64,000 nt of DNA from Bradyrhizobium arachidis (GCF_015291705.1 NZ_CP030050.1:6200001-6264000), one strand, 5' to 3'. Shown: positions 51,765-60,838, counted from the first letter of the stretch. Numbers and translations are program-made. The notes: a model not told the origin generated them from the letters alone.

Positions 51765-52586
51765 ATGACCGACAGCGCTCTCGAAACTGTGCTGCGCCAC
51801 GACCGCTGGATCGTCGGCAGCGCGATCCTGATCATCGTCGTGCTGGCATGGGCCTATGTGCTCTGGCTCGCCAACGACATGGACATGGGCGGCATGGACA
51901 TGACCGGCTTCCGCATGATTCCGGCGGGGATCGGCATCATGTTGCCCGCCAGCGAGCCGTGGCGAACGATCGAGTTCGCCTACGTGTTCCTGATGTGGGC
52001 GGTGATGATGGTCGGAATGATGGCGCCCTCGGCCGCGCCCATGATCCTCATGTACGCCAGCGTCGGCCGGCGGGCGAAGGCACAGGCCAAACCGTTCGCG
52101 GCAACCGGGTGGTTTGCCGCCGGTTATCTCCTCGCCTGGACCGGCTTTTCACTTGTCGCAACCCTTCTGCAGTGGGTGATCGATCGCGCAGCCCTTCTCG
52201 ACTCCCGGATGACGCTCGCCAGCAACCTCGTCGGCGCAATCGTGCTGATCGTGGTCGGCATCTATCAATGGACGCCATTCAAGGACGTCTGCCTCGTCCA
52301 ATGCCAGTCGCCGTTCCTGTTCCTGATGCGCCACGGCGGCTTTCGCGACACGCCGCGAGGCTGCCTGCTGCTGGGACTTCGGCACGGAAGCTATTGTGTC
52401 GGCTGCTGCTGGCTCTTGATGGCACTCCTGTTCATCGGCGGCGTGATGAACGTGCTCTGGATCGCGCTGTTGGCGCTGCTCGTTCTATTGGAGAAGCTGA
52501 CGCCGGCCGGACGATGGATCGCGCGCGCTGCTGGCATTGCATGTGTGGCCGCGGGCGTTTGGCTGCTGACGTCCTCGCTGCGGTGA
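51765..52586 (+). CDS. DUF2182 membrane protein
   Basis: 273 aa with about six membrane segments. The first is RWIVGSAILIIVVLAWAYVL, followed by the Met-rich stretch NDMDMGGMDMTGF (about 45-57). There is a conserved MWAVMMVGMMAPSAAPMIL segment (about 85-103) and RHGSYCVGCCWLLMALLF (about 208-225), with Met and Cys-Cys residues that could bind copper. The family is sometimes labelled predicted metal-binding integral membrane protein. Paired with DUF1326 on the same strand; likely cotranscribed. Confidence 0.82.
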   Translation: MTDSALETVLRHDRWIVGSAILIIVVLAWAYVLWLANDMDMGGMDMTGFRMIPAGIGIMLPASEPWRTIEFAYVFLMWAVMMVGMMAPSAAPMILMYASVGRRAKAQAKPFAATGWFAAGYLLAWTGFSLVATLLQWVIDRAALLDSRMTLASNLVGAIVLIVVGIYQWTPFKDVCLVQCQSPFLFLMRHGGFRDTPRGCLLLGLRHGSYCVGCCWLLMALLFIGGVMNVLWIALLALLVLLEKLTPAGRWIARAAGIACVAAGVWLLTSSLR

Positions 52587-52695
52587 TGCGTTGCGCGCGA
52601 GACATTCAGCGCACCATTAACCCGTTGTTATCCATGTCCCCACCACCGCCGGAACGAAGCAATTTGCTTCAAATTATTCCTGCCAGAGGTGACAC

Positions 52696-52848
52696 ATGGC
52701 CCGCATCGACTATCTCAAAGAGCAGGTTGCACGCGCCGAACGCCTGGCGAAGACCATCCTCGACCAGGAAACCGTGGAGCGGCTGCAAACCTTCGCCGCC
52801 GAATGCCGCGCGGAATTGATGGTGCTGACGCTGCGCCCTGCAGCGTGA
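52696..52848 (+). CDS. Small 50-aa helical protein
   Basis: ATG at 52696 with AGAGGTG just upstream, stop at 52846. MARIDYLKEQVARAERLAKT is followed by ILDQETVERLQTFAAECRAE and a short tail ending LRPAA, an amphipathic helical sequence with no membrane segment. Codon use is normal for the genome. Similar short proteins exist in bradyrhizobia as I recall. Function unknown; it is convergent with the next hypothetical gene, with only 9 bp between ends. Confidence 0.6.
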   Translation: MARIDYLKEQVARAERLAKTILDQETVERLQTFAAECRAELMVLTLRPAA

Positions 52849-52857
52849 CGCGGTGCG

Positions 52858-53205
52858 TCACATCAGCTTCAGCGGTGCATCGGCGACCAGGCGCAGATCG
52901 ATCGTTCCAATCAGCGCCGCGCGCCGCGCCTCCGCAGCACTGATCGCCTCGTCCGTCTGCCGCAACGTGCTGATGTTCGAGCCGAGCGACACGATCCCGC
53001 CCAGCACCAGCGCGATCGATCCGAGCGCGGCGGTTTGGCCAGTCCCGAACAGCCCGAGGATCGTGATCAGCAGCAGCGCAGCACCGCTGCCGATGGCGAT
53101 CTTGGAGGCCAGGATATACTTCCGGCATCGCTCGGCGATCTCGGCTAGCCGCTCGATCCGGTCTTCGATGTCGGAGATTTCGTCGGTCGGATCGTCTTCG
53201 GTCAT
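52858..53205 (-). CDS. Small membrane hypothetical protein
   Basis: 115 aa. An acidic N-terminal helix (MTEDDPTDEISDIEDRIERL) with coiled-coil tendency is followed by two close membrane segments (KIAIGSGAALLLITILGLFG and AALGSIALVLGGIVSLGSNI, about 36-80) and a charged C-terminal helix (QTDEAISAAEARRAA). No recognised family. Probably an inner-membrane protein. Confidence 0.7.
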   Translation of the reverse strand: MTEDDPTDEISDIEDRIERLAEIAERCRKYILASKIAIGSGAALLLITILGLFGTGQTAALGSIALVLGGIVSLGSNISTLRQTDEAISAAEARRAALIGTIDLRLVADAPLKLM

Positions 53206-53327
53206 TGGGTTTTGATCAAGGATGCCGGATCAGAAACGAACCTGGTAGCCCGCATGAGCGAAGCGCGTACAGCAACTGCTGAACGAGAACCCGGATTTCG
53301 CTACGCTCCATCCGGGCTACGTCCACC

Positions 53328-54860
53328 TCACAATGGCAAATTGTCGTGCTTCTTGGCCGGCGCTTCCACCTTCTTGTCCTTCAGCATCGCCAGCGCCCTT
53401 GCGATCCGTTTCCGCGTCGAGTGCGGCATGATGACGTCGTCGATGTAGCCGCGCTCGGCCGCGATGAAGGGCGACAGGAAGCGGTCTTCGTATTCTTTGG
53501 TGCGGGCGGCGATCTTGTCGGGGTCGCCGATGTCGCTGCGGAAGATGATCTCGACGGCGCCCTTGGCGCCCATCACCGCGATCTGGGCGGTCGGCCAGGC
53601 GTAGTTCATGTCGGCGCCGATTTCCTTGGAGGCCATGACGTCGAAGGCGCCGCCATAGGCCTTGCGGGTGATGATCGTCACCAGCGGCACGGTGCACTGC
53701 GAATAGGCGAACAGCAGCTTTGCGCCGTGCTTGATCAGGCCGCCATATTCCTGCGCGGTGCCCGGCAGGAAGCCCGGCACGTCGACGAAGGTGACGATCG
53801 GGATGTTGAAGGCATCGCAGAAGCGGACGAAGCGCGCCGCTTTCCGCGAGGCATCGCTGTCGAGCACGCCGGCCAGCACCATGGGCTGGTTGGCGACGAA
53901 GCCGACGGTACGGCCGGCGATGCGGCCAAAGCCGGTGACGATGTTCTTGGCGAAGGCATCCGCGATCTCGAAGAAGTCGCCCTCGTCCACGACCTTCAGG
54001 ATCAGCTCCTTCATGTCGTAGGGCTTGTTCGGATTGTCGGGAATCAGCGTGTCCAGGGAATCGTCGAGGCGCTCAATGGAATCGAAGCTCGGCCATTCCG
54101 GCACGCCGTCGGTGTTGTTGGACGGCAGGAAGTCGATCAGGCGCCGCATCTGCAAGAGCGTCTCGACGTCGTTCTCGAACGCACCGTCGGCGATCGAGGA
54201 GCGCGTCGCGTGCACCGAGGCGCCGCCGAGCTCTTCGGCGGTGACGACCTCGTTGGTCACTGTTTTCACCACGTCGGGGCCGGTGACGAACATGTAGCTG
54301 GTGTTCTTCACCATGAAGATGAAGTCGGTCATGGCAGGCGAATAGACGTCGCCGCCGGCGCAGGGGCCCATGATGACGGAGATCTGCGGGATCACGCCGG
54401 AGGCGAGCACGTTGCGGCGGAACACGTAGGAATAGCCGGCGAGCGCGGCGACGCCTTCCTGGATGCGGGCGCCGCCCGCGTCGTAGAGGCCGATGATGGG
54501 CGAACGCGCCTTCATCGCCATGTCCTGGAGCTTCGTGATTTTCAGTGCGTGGGTCTCGGACAGCGAGCCGCCGAACACCGTGAAGTCCTTGGCGAAGACA
54601 AACGTCTTGCGGCCGTTGACGGTGCCCCAGCCGGTGACGACGCCGTCGCCCGGCACCTTGGTCTTCTCCATGCCGAACTCTGTGGAGCGGTGCTCGACGA
54701 ACATGTCGAACTCCTCGAACGATCCCTTGTCGAGCAACAGCTCGATGCGCTCGCGTGCGGTCAGCTTGCCGCGGGCGTGCTGCGCCTCGATGCGCTTCTC
54801 CCCGCCGCCGAGCTTTGCGCCGGCACGACGATCTTCAAGGGCGTCCAGGATATGTTTCAT
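53328..54860 (-). CDS. pccB: Acyl-CoA carboxylase beta subunit (propionyl-CoA carboxylase-like)
   Basis: 510 aa, complete for the family. Two crotonase-like halves: the N-terminal half carries [20 protein letters not shown] and [20 protein letters not shown] (acyl-CoA site), and the C-terminal half has [20 protein letters not shown] and [20 protein letters not shown] (carboxybiotin site). The subunit transfers CO2 from biotin to propionyl-CoA or a similar acyl-CoA. The biotin-carrying alpha subunit is not in the window. Cytoplasmic; it stands alone between two unrelated genes. Confidence 0.92.
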   Translation of the reverse strand: MKHILDALEDRRAGAKLGGGEKRIEAQHARGKLTARERIELLLDKGSFEEFDMFVEHRSTEFGMEKTKVPGDGVVTGWGTVNGRKTFVFAKDFTVFGGSLSETHALKITKLQDMAMKARSPIIGLYDAGGARIQEGVAALAGYSYVFRRNVLASGVIPQISVIMGPCAGGDVYSPAMTDFIFMVKNTSYMFVTGPDVVKTVTNEVVTAEELGGASVHATRSSIADGAFENDVETLLQMRRLIDFLPSNNTDGVPEWPSFDSIERLDDSLDTLIPDNPNKPYDMKELILKVVDEGDFFEIADAFAKNIVTGFGRIAGRTVGFVANQPMVLAGVLDSDASRKAARFVRFCDAFNIPIVTFVDVPGFLPGTAQEYGGLIKHGAKLLFAYSQCTVPLVTIITRKAYGGAFDVMASKEIGADMNYAWPTAQIAVMGAKGAVEIIFRSDIGDPDKIAARTKEYEDRFLSPFIAAERGYIDDVIMPHSTRKRIARALAMLKDKKVEAPAKKHDNLPL

Positions 54861-55009
54861 TTGCTCCCGCCAGTTCTTAACTAAGCCACGCTTGCCGGGG
54901 GTTCTAACACGGCATTTTGCGGAGCGGGAAGCGGCTTTCGGCGCCGCAGGGCTGCCCTGCCACAGCGTGAAAGCGCAAGGAATTACAGAGTTTTGCCTGG
55001 GAGGCGACG

Positions 55010-55414
55010 ATGGACGAACAAGCTGCCGAGACCGGGGCTGCGACAGGTGGCGTCAACATCCTGCTCCGCCTAGAAGGTCTGACCCTGTTCGTCGGCATGG
55101 TGATGCTGTACGCGGCCTGGGGCGGCTCCTGGCTCGTGTTTGCCGTGCTGTTCTTCGTGCCTGACCTGAGCTTCCTGGCCTACCTCGCCGACGCAAAATT
55201 CGGCGCGATGGTCTACAACGCCGCCCACAGCTACATGGCGCCGGTGACGCTGATGACGCTGGGCTTCGGCTTCGCCTCGCCCCTCACCCTCTCCATCGCC
55301 TTGATCTGGCTCGCCCATATCGGCATCGACCGGGCGCTCGGCTATGGCCTGAAATATTCGGCCGGGTTCGGCTTCACCCATTTAGGGCGGATCGGCCGGC
55401 AGAAGGACGCCTGA
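55010..55414 (+). CDS. DUF4260 membrane protein
   Basis: 134 aa with four short membrane segments: [40 protein letters not shown], and two in the second half. It has the DUF4260 signature residues [16 protein letters not shown] and NAAHSY, ending [20 protein letters not shown]. Uncharacterised family. GGGAGG lies near the ATG at 55010. It is divergent from the acyl-CoA carboxylase gene. Confidence 0.85.
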   Translation: MDEQAAETGAATGGVNILLRLEGLTLFVGMVMLYAAWGGSWLVFAVLFFVPDLSFLAYLADAKFGAMVYNAAHSYMAPVTLMTLGFGFASPLTLSIALIWLAHIGIDRALGYGLKYSAGFGFTHLGRIGRQKDA

Positions 55415-55544
55415 CCCCAAATTTGGCGGGCCTCGCCGGTTGACCGGGCCGGCCGATTCAGGCTTGCTCGGGTCCTCGATCAGGCGCCGAATGTTGCGTG
55501 AGCCCAGTCGGTACGGCGGCGGTCATTACGCCCTGGCATCCCCC

Positions 55545-56138
55545 ATGTCCGCGACGGTCGTCCCACTGCCGCCGAACTCATCGTCCGAAACCGTCGATTT
55601 CCTGCGGCGCATGGCCAGCATGGTGTCGGGCCGGAACGGCGCCATGCTGCTGCGTGCGGCCGCGCTGATCGAGTCGCTGGCGCAGCGGGCGATGTCGGCC
55701 GAGCGGCTCTATCACGAGACGCAAGAAGAGAACACGCGCCATGTCGAGCTGCGCGAGGCCGCCGAGCTCGCCTCCGACTCCATGGTCGGCCAGATCGAGG
55801 CGATGCGCGCGCAGCTTGTCGAGGTGACCGCGGCGGCTGCCGCCGAGCGCACCGCCTTCAATGCCGAGCGCGTCAAGCTGCTCGGCCTGATGCAGGATGC
55901 GGAGAGCCACATCCGCAAGCTCACTGCCGAGCTGGAGAGCTTGCGCGCCTCGGTCGACAGTTTCAACGACACCGTCGTCTCGGTGCCGATCGAGGTGCTG
56001 CGGCTGGCGCGGACCCAGTTCGACTATCTCTCCAGCGGCTTTGCCAGGCGCGGCGACGTGATCTCGCAGGCGATGAGCGAGATCGGCGGCTTTGCCATCG
56101 ACCAGGCGCTGACGGCGAAGAAGACCGACAAGGCCTGA
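55545..56138 (+). CDS. Coiled-coil hypothetical protein
   Basis: 197 aa from the ATG at 55545. Residues about 50-135 have heptad character (MSAERLYHETQEENTRHVEL, then VGQIEAMRAQLVEVTAAAAA, ESHIRKLTAELESLRASVDS), so a long coiled coil is expected. The C-terminus (ARTQFDYLSSGFARRGDVIS) is a different, mixed segment. No signal or membrane segment. It may be a scaffold or cytoskeletal-type protein; not recognised. Confidence 0.7.
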   Translation: MSATVVPLPPNSSSETVDFLRRMASMVSGRNGAMLLRAAALIESLAQRAMSAERLYHETQEENTRHVELREAAELASDSMVGQIEAMRAQLVEVTAAAAAERTAFNAERVKLLGLMQDAESHIRKLTAELESLRASVDSFNDTVVSVPIEVLRLARTQFDYLSSGFARRGDVISQAMSEIGGFAIDQALTAKKTDKA

Positions 56139-56251
56139 AACATTTGGAGCCGTCATACCCGGGACAGCGGCCTACTCGGCGTCAACACGGTTTTGCAGGC
56201 GCTGTTCAAGCTGGGTTAGGTGCGGAAGCAGCTCGGCTTGCACCGATGCCG

Positions 56252-56372
56252 CAGGTGGGCAAAGCGGCTTGTCCGCCGTAGCTCGAAGAGCGAAGGCGGA
56301 AGCGTGCCCACCAATCGCGGTAGCACATAGAGAGATGGTGGGCACGGCGCGATGCGCCTTTGCCCACCCTAC
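56252..56372. repeat. Palindromic intergenic repeat, family C variant
   Basis: CAGGTGGGCAAAGCGGCTTG at one end and CGCCTTTGCCCACCCTACGG at the other, with inner GCGTGCCCACCA and TGGTGGGCACG. Most like 44313-44400. It lies between convergent genes. Confidence 0.8.
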
Positions 56373-56406
56373 GGCATCGCAATTTTGTCGCGGGTTCTCG
56401 CGCCTC

Positions 56407-57063
56407 TTACGGCTCACCCGGCCTGAACGGCTCCTGCTTGTCCGGCGGCACCGTTTCCTCCGCCATCGCCAGCAGCATCGCCACCATCACGTAATTGCCT
56501 GATACTGCGGTGAGGTCGACGATCTGCTGATCGCTGAAGACCTTCTTCGCGCGCGCATAGGTCTCGTCCGTGACCCTCTTGGTCGTGGTGATCTCGGTGA
56601 CGAAATCGTAGACCACGGCCTCATCCTCGGCCATCTTCGACGGCCGCTTGTTGGCCTTCAACTCCGCGATGATGTCGGGCGACAAGCCCGCCTTCGCGGC
56701 GAGCGGCGCGTGCGCGAACCATTCCACCTGCGAGCGCCACTGCCGTCCGATGATCAGGATCGCGAACTCGTTGAGCTTGGTCGGGACCGAGGTCTCCCAA
56801 CGCAGATAGTAGAACAGGTCGAACAGGCGCTGGCCGAGCACGGGGCTGCGGATCATCGGATTGTAGGGCCCACCGATGCCGACGCTCGACACCTTCATGA
56901 TCTGCTCGCCGAGCGGCTTCTGCTTGGGGTCGAGCTGGTCCATGGTGAGCTGCGGAAAGCGCGGCTCCTTGCTGGTGGCGGGTGCGGTAAACGTCGTGGC
57001 AGCGAGCCAGCCGCCCGCTGCGGCCAACGCGAGCGACGACAGCCAGAGTGGCGTTGAGTTCAT
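56407..57063 (-). CDS. Carboxymuconolactone decarboxylase family protein, exported or anchored
   Basis: 218 aa. The N-terminus has a signal/anchor (STPLWLSSLALAAAGGWLAA). The core contains FDLFYYLRWETSVPTKLNEF, AILIIGRQWRSQVEWFAHAP and QIVDLTAVSGNYVMVAMLLA, the AhpD/CMD helical fold. The usual CxxC of AhpD is absent; a single W-x-x-H-like position (EWFAHA) is kept, so peroxidase function through Cys is unlikely. An exported location for this fold is unusual. Function unknown. Confidence 0.83.
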   Translation of the reverse strand: MNSTPLWLSSLALAAAGGWLAATTFTAPATSKEPRFPQLTMDQLDPKQKPLGEQIMKVSSVGIGGPYNPMIRSPVLGQRLFDLFYYLRWETSVPTKLNEFAILIIGRQWRSQVEWFAHAPLAAKAGLSPDIIAELKANKRPSKMAEDEAVVYDFVTEITTTKRVTDETYARAKKVFSDQQIVDLTAVSGNYVMVAMLLAMAEETVPPDKQEPFRPGEP

Positions 57064-57127
57064 TGTTATCCTCCCGACCTTTGTTTTTGCTTGGTCGGGA
57101 TGATGCTAGCAGGTTCGAGGACGCCAG

Positions 57128-57946
57128 CTAGATCGCGCCGATCTCGGCAAGGCAGGCTTGCGTCAGGCTCATGCGGGCCTCGATGTGGCGCGGCTCCTTG
57201 CAATCGATGTTGAGCGCGAACACCGTGTGCGCCTCGCCCTTTTCGGCCCAGCCGACCATCCAGCCCAGCGACGGCTCGCCGCGCTCGGCGCCCAGGAGGC
57301 CCGACTTGGCGCGGATGACGCTGTCGCCGACCTTCGTCACCGGCAGGATGTCGGCGACGAGATCCTGGCTGCGCTTGCCGATCGGCAGCGCGCGGCGGCG
57401 CAGCCGGTCGACAAAATCGATCTGCTCGATCGGATCGATGCGCAAATTGCCGGTGAGCCAGAACTGGTCGATGCCACCGCCGATGTCGCGATTGCCGTAG
57501 TCGAACTCGTCGACATATTTCTGCATCCGCTCCTGCCCGATGCGGCGCGCGATCTCCTGATAGACCGGCACCGCACTCACCGCGATCGCGCTGCGCAGCG
57601 TGTGATCCTTGTTCCAGGCCTCGATCGGCCGCTTCACGCCGTCCCACGGGAAGACGTCCTTGTCGGGATCGGCGACAACGCCGGTCTCGAGCGCGATCAG
57701 CGAGTTCGGGATCTTGAAGGTCGAGGCCGGCAACTTCCCCTCGCCCGAACGTTCCTTGTCGCTGGCGACGATCAGATAGTCCTCGACCTTGTAGCCGACG
57801 AAGGTGCCTGACGTGCCGAGATCGGTGAAGCGTTTTGCCAGGCTGTCGCGGATCTCGTTGCGCGGTGGTGCAACATGGGCAAACGCGCGCTGCGGCAGGA
57901 TCGTGGCTGCGGCAAGAAGGCCGAGGGTGGAACGGCGGGAGAGCAA
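57128..57946 (-). CDS. Class D (OXA-type) beta-lactamase with Tat-like signal
   Basis: 272 aa. The signal has a twin-arginine pattern (LSRRSTLGLLAAATILPQRA). The four class D active-site motifs are in order: STFK (75-78, nucleophile Ser and carbamylated Lys), SAV (124-126), YGN (150-152) and KSG (214-216, where many OXA enzymes have KTG). W163 in QFWLTG corresponds to the carbamate-stabilising Trp. All catalytic residues are present, so the enzyme should hydrolyse a penicillin-type lactam. It belongs with environmental chromosomal OXA-like enzymes. No mobile element is nearby. Confidence 0.9.
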   Translation of the reverse strand: MLSRRSTLGLLAAATILPQRAFAHVAPPRNEIRDSLAKRFTDLGTSGTFVGYKVEDYLIVASDKERSGEGKLPASTFKIPNSLIALETGVVADPDKDVFPWDGVKRPIEAWNKDHTLRSAIAVSAVPVYQEIARRIGQERMQKYVDEFDYGNRDIGGGIDQFWLTGNLRIDPIEQIDFVDRLRRRALPIGKRSQDLVADILPVTKVGDSVIRAKSGLLGAERGEPSLGWMVGWAEKGEAHTVFALNIDCKEPRHIEARMSLTQACLAEIGAI

Positions 57947-58021
57947 GGGCGGTATCCGTTAAGCAATGAAGACAGGCGCGACCATGCCGCCGCTACGTGG
58001 TGAAACGATGACAGGTGGCTT

Positions 58022-58285
58022 CTACCGCCCTCGCCCCGACAGCCGCAGCACGAACACCAGCACTTCAGCGACGGCCTTGTAGAGGTCGGGCGGGATCTCC
58101 TCGCCGAGCTCGACCTTGGAGAGCGCGCCCGCGAGGATTTCGTTCTCCTCGATCGGGATGTCGTTGGCTTTCGCGATCTCGACGATCTTTTCGCCGATCG
58201 TGCCCCTGCCCTTGGCGACGACGACGGGCGCGCCAGAGCCCTTCTCGTAATGCAGAGCGATTGCGAGCTTGGATGGATCGCTCAT
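58022..58285 (-). CDS. FlhB C-terminal-domain-like protein
   Basis: 87 aa. The sequence matches the part of FlhB/YscU after the autocleavage site: KLAIALHYEKGSGAPVVVAK, IGEKIVEIAKANDIPIEENE, IPPDLYKAVAEVLVFVLRL. The NPTH cleavage motif is replaced by DPSK, so the protein begins just after where cleavage would occur. Stand-alone copies of this kind are known as FlhX/FhlB-like and can substitute for the FlhB domain in substrate switching. Its ATG overlaps the fliK stop (ATGA), so the two are coupled. Confidence 0.85.
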   Translation of the reverse strand: MSDPSKLAIALHYEKGSGAPVVVAKGRGTIGEKIVEIAKANDIPIEENEILAGALSKVELGEEIPPDLYKAVAEVLVFVLRLSGRGR

Positions 58286-59901
58286 GTGGCGCGATCCAGG
58301 AAATGGCCGGCGCGGGCCGGCGCCGGCTGCGGCGGCGTGCCGTCGCGGACCAGGATGTCGCCGGGCTTGAGCTCGGCCCGCATCAAGGCCTGATTGAGCT
58401 CACTGACGCCGGCGCGGAGCTGCTGCGCGGTCGCCGGCCGCTCCGCCCACATCCGCACGAAGGTCTTGTCGCCGTTCAGCGTGATCAGCGCGTGGACGGG
58501 ACCGGCCGGCTCGACGTTGAGCGTGAAGCGCGCGCGCCAGGCGCGGTTGGCGGGATCGGCGGACTCATTGCCGCCGTCGCGCGAGATCTCGAACTGCGCC
58601 ATCGCGGTGCCCTGCGGCGTCGCAAACGGGATCTCGAAATTCCACTGCGGCACGGTCGGGTCGATGCGATGGCCGGATGCATCGGTGCGGTCGGGAAGCG
58701 AAGCGACCTGCAGCAATGTCTGCCGCGCGATCGCGGCATCGGTGTCGTCGAGCAGGCGATGCACTGTTGCGGAAAGCGGCGTGTCAGGCGCGAGCGACGG
58801 CGAAGCGACCGCCTGCGCTGCCGGCAGCGCACCGCGGAACGGCGGCGGCGTCGTGCGCCCCGCGGCCTCGAAGGTGCGGCCGTCGGGCACGGCCTTGTTC
58901 GAGCCCGGCACATTGCCGGTCAGGCGCGGCAGATTCTGCGCGGCCTCTTGCAGCAGGCTCGCGGCGAGGCCGGCCGACATGATGCGCGGCATCGCCGCCT
59001 GCGACGCGCCGGGGGCTATGTCAGTCAGGACCGCCGCCGCAAGACTGGCGCCGCGCGGCATCTGATGCGGCTGCGCGATCTCAGGCTCGGCCACCAGCAA
59101 TGTGGCCTGCGGCGTCTCGCCTGCCGCCGGTGCCGGCGCTGCGGCGACCCGCGGTGTCGCCGCGGCGTTCGTCGGGATCGTTCCGCCCTGCGCCTGCGGC
59201 GCGGCGCTCTCGAGCGTCGCCAGCGTCTGGCGCAACACCAGCAGCGCGGCCTTCAGGTCCGGCACATTGCCTGACGACGGCGTTGTACCAGCGGCGAGCG
59301 AAGCTTCGAGAAACAGCCCGGACTTCTGGAACGCGGATTCGATATCGCCGCCGTCGAGGGCGGTGTTGAGCGGCGTCTGCTGCGCCAGCACGTCGAGCAC
59401 CGCCTGCTTCAGGCCGACAGGCAGATCGCTGCCGGTGACGACGGAGGCGAGATTGGCGAACAGCGGCGCCTGGCTGCCCTGTTTTGTGACCGCTTCGGCC
59501 GAAGCGGCGGTGACGGCGACCTGCTCCAACGGCGTGAGCGTATTGCGCGCCGCGGTCGTGGACGGCGCCAGCGACGGGCTGTCCACCAGCGAGGCCGCAG
59601 CCGGCGTCAGGGTGAGCTGATCGGCGCTCGCCTCGCCTGCCCCGTTCATGACGGCAAGACGGATGGTGCCGTCGTTCTGCGACACCGCGAGCTGGAGGTT
59701 TTGCCCCGGTGTCAGCGACACCTCGGACATCACGTCCATCGAAAGGTTGGCGATCGCGATCCGCACCAGATTGTCGGCGAGCACGCTGACGACTTTGGCG
59801 TCGACGACGCTACCGGCCTGAAGCACGAGATCGGGCGTCGCCGCATCAGCCACAGGGCTGGCGGCACTGACCGGTACGATCGAGCTTATCGGTGTCGGCA
59901 T
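58282..59901 (-). CDS. fliK: Flagellar hook-length control protein FliK
   Basis: 539 aa. The long N-terminal part is Ala/Pro/Thr-rich and low in structure, typical of the molecular-ruler region. The C-terminal Flg_hook domain (about 420-520) is recognisable: VPQWNFEIPFATPQGTAMAQ, RFTLNVEPAGPVHALITLNG, TAQQLRAGVSELNQALMRAE. It controls hook length and the switch of the flagellar export apparatus to filament substrates. It overlaps the FlhB-like gene. No other flagellar genes are in the window. Confidence 0.88.
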   Translation of the reverse strand: MPTPISSIVPVSAASPVADAATPDLVLQAGSVVDAKVVSVLADNLVRIAIANLSMDVMSEVSLTPGQNLQLAVSQNDGTIRLAVMNGAGEASADQLTLTPAAASLVDSPSLAPSTTAARNTLTPLEQVAVTAASAEAVTKQGSQAPLFANLASVVTGSDLPVGLKQAVLDVLAQQTPLNTALDGGDIESAFQKSGLFLEASLAAGTTPSSGNVPDLKAALLVLRQTLATLESAAPQAQGGTIPTNAAATPRVAAAPAPAAGETPQATLLVAEPEIAQPHQMPRGASLAAAVLTDIAPGASQAAMPRIMSAGLAASLLQEAAQNLPRLTGNVPGSNKAVPDGRTFEAAGRTTPPPFRGALPAAQAVASPSLAPDTPLSATVHRLLDDTDAAIARQTLLQVASLPDRTDASGHRIDPTVPQWNFEIPFATPQGTAMAQFEISRDGGNESADPANRAWRARFTLNVEPAGPVHALITLNGDKTFVRMWAERPATAQQLRAGVSELNQALMRAELKPGDILVRDGTPPQPAPARAGHFLDRAT

Positions 59902-59955
59902 TTTGCGGCCCAGGGAATGCGCTTCCCACCCTAGGGCCCCGTCGTAAACCTCTCG

Positions 59956-60750
59956 TTAAGGACCTGTGGCCGCTGGCGGCTTCAAGGCGGTCAGAACCGC
60001 CACGGCGGCCTCGAAATCCCTGAGGCGGGTAGCGCGGCGGGCGGCCGCCTCCTCGTCCACGCCCCACTGATCGATATTCCAGTCCTCGTCGACATGGGCA
60101 GCGGCCCAGACCTGGCCGGCATCGCGCGCGCCATGGGCCAGCGCCAGCGCCAGCAGCGCTGAGCCGGTCAGGGTCGTCACCACATGGAGGGCTGCGACCG
60201 ACCAGGGATCGCTTGGCAGCGCATCGCGGGCCGCCTTCAGCGCCTCGTCCGGCTGCTTCACATGCATGATGCCCTCGGACAGGATGAAATGCGCGCCCAG
60301 CGTTTCCGAGACCCAGAACAGCACGGGATCCCAATGCGCGGCCTCGCGGGCGACCAGCCCTTCCGGGTGGCCGGCGCGATAGAACAGCAAATCGGACTCG
60401 AAGTATTTTGCGAGGTCGTCGCTGACGAGCTCGACGCGGTCGACGACGCCCTCGACCACGCTGTTGGCGATCCGGGTCAGCGGCATGGTCACGGGATCGA
60501 TCGCCTCGCCCTGGGCCGCCCATTCGCCGGCCACGGCATCGGCCAGCGATCGCGAGGGGATCACCACCTGGCGGCCGGACGGCGTGCGGATCGGCTTGCC
60601 GTCGAGCGTGATGGCAAAACCGCCCTCGGCCTCGGTGACGCCGGCCTCCTTGTAGAAGCGCTTGCGCAGCGGCGTGCGCGCGGAGGCACGCGCCGAGTCC
60701 CGCGGATCCGGCGGAGGCTGGCTTGCTGCTTCTTCGAACAATTCGCGCAT
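59956..60750 (-). CDS. ATP12 family chaperone
   Basis: 264 aa. Matches the ATP12 family (assembly factor for the F1 alpha subunit in mitochondria): GGFAITLDGKPIRTPSGRQV, SLADAVAGEWAAQGEAIDPV, TMPLTRIANSVVEGVVDRV and VLFWVSETLGAHFILSEG. A cytoplasmic chaperone for ATP synthase assembly in alphaproteobacteria. Close to 260 aa, the normal length. It is divergent from the next small secreted protein, leaving about 90 bp for both promoters. Confidence 0.92.
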   Translation of the reverse strand: MRELFEEAASQPPPDPRDSARASARTPLRKRFYKEAGVTEAEGGFAITLDGKPIRTPSGRQVVIPSRSLADAVAGEWAAQGEAIDPVTMPLTRIANSVVEGVVDRVELVSDDLAKYFESDLLFYRAGHPEGLVAREAAHWDPVLFWVSETLGAHFILSEGIMHVKQPDEALKAARDALPSDPWSVAALHVVTTLTGSALLALALAHGARDAGQVWAAAHVDEDWNIDQWGVDEEAAARRATRLRDFEAAVAVLTALKPPAATGP

Positions 60751-60838
60751 GTGAGTTTTCGGTCCCGGTCGCTGGATGCTAGGCTTTCAAGATAAGCGTT
60801 TAGGCCAGTACTTGCAGCCGATAAAGCGAGCGGCAGGC

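Noticed and set aside
53346..54884. Plus-strand open frame of 512 codons opposite the carboxylase gene
   Set aside because: The carboxylase beta subunit is full-length with clear motifs; the other frame has none.
10208..56372. Recurring palindromes considered as a CRISPR array or insertion sequences
   Set aside because: They are dispersed singly between genes with no spacers, no cas genes and no transposase gene in the window.
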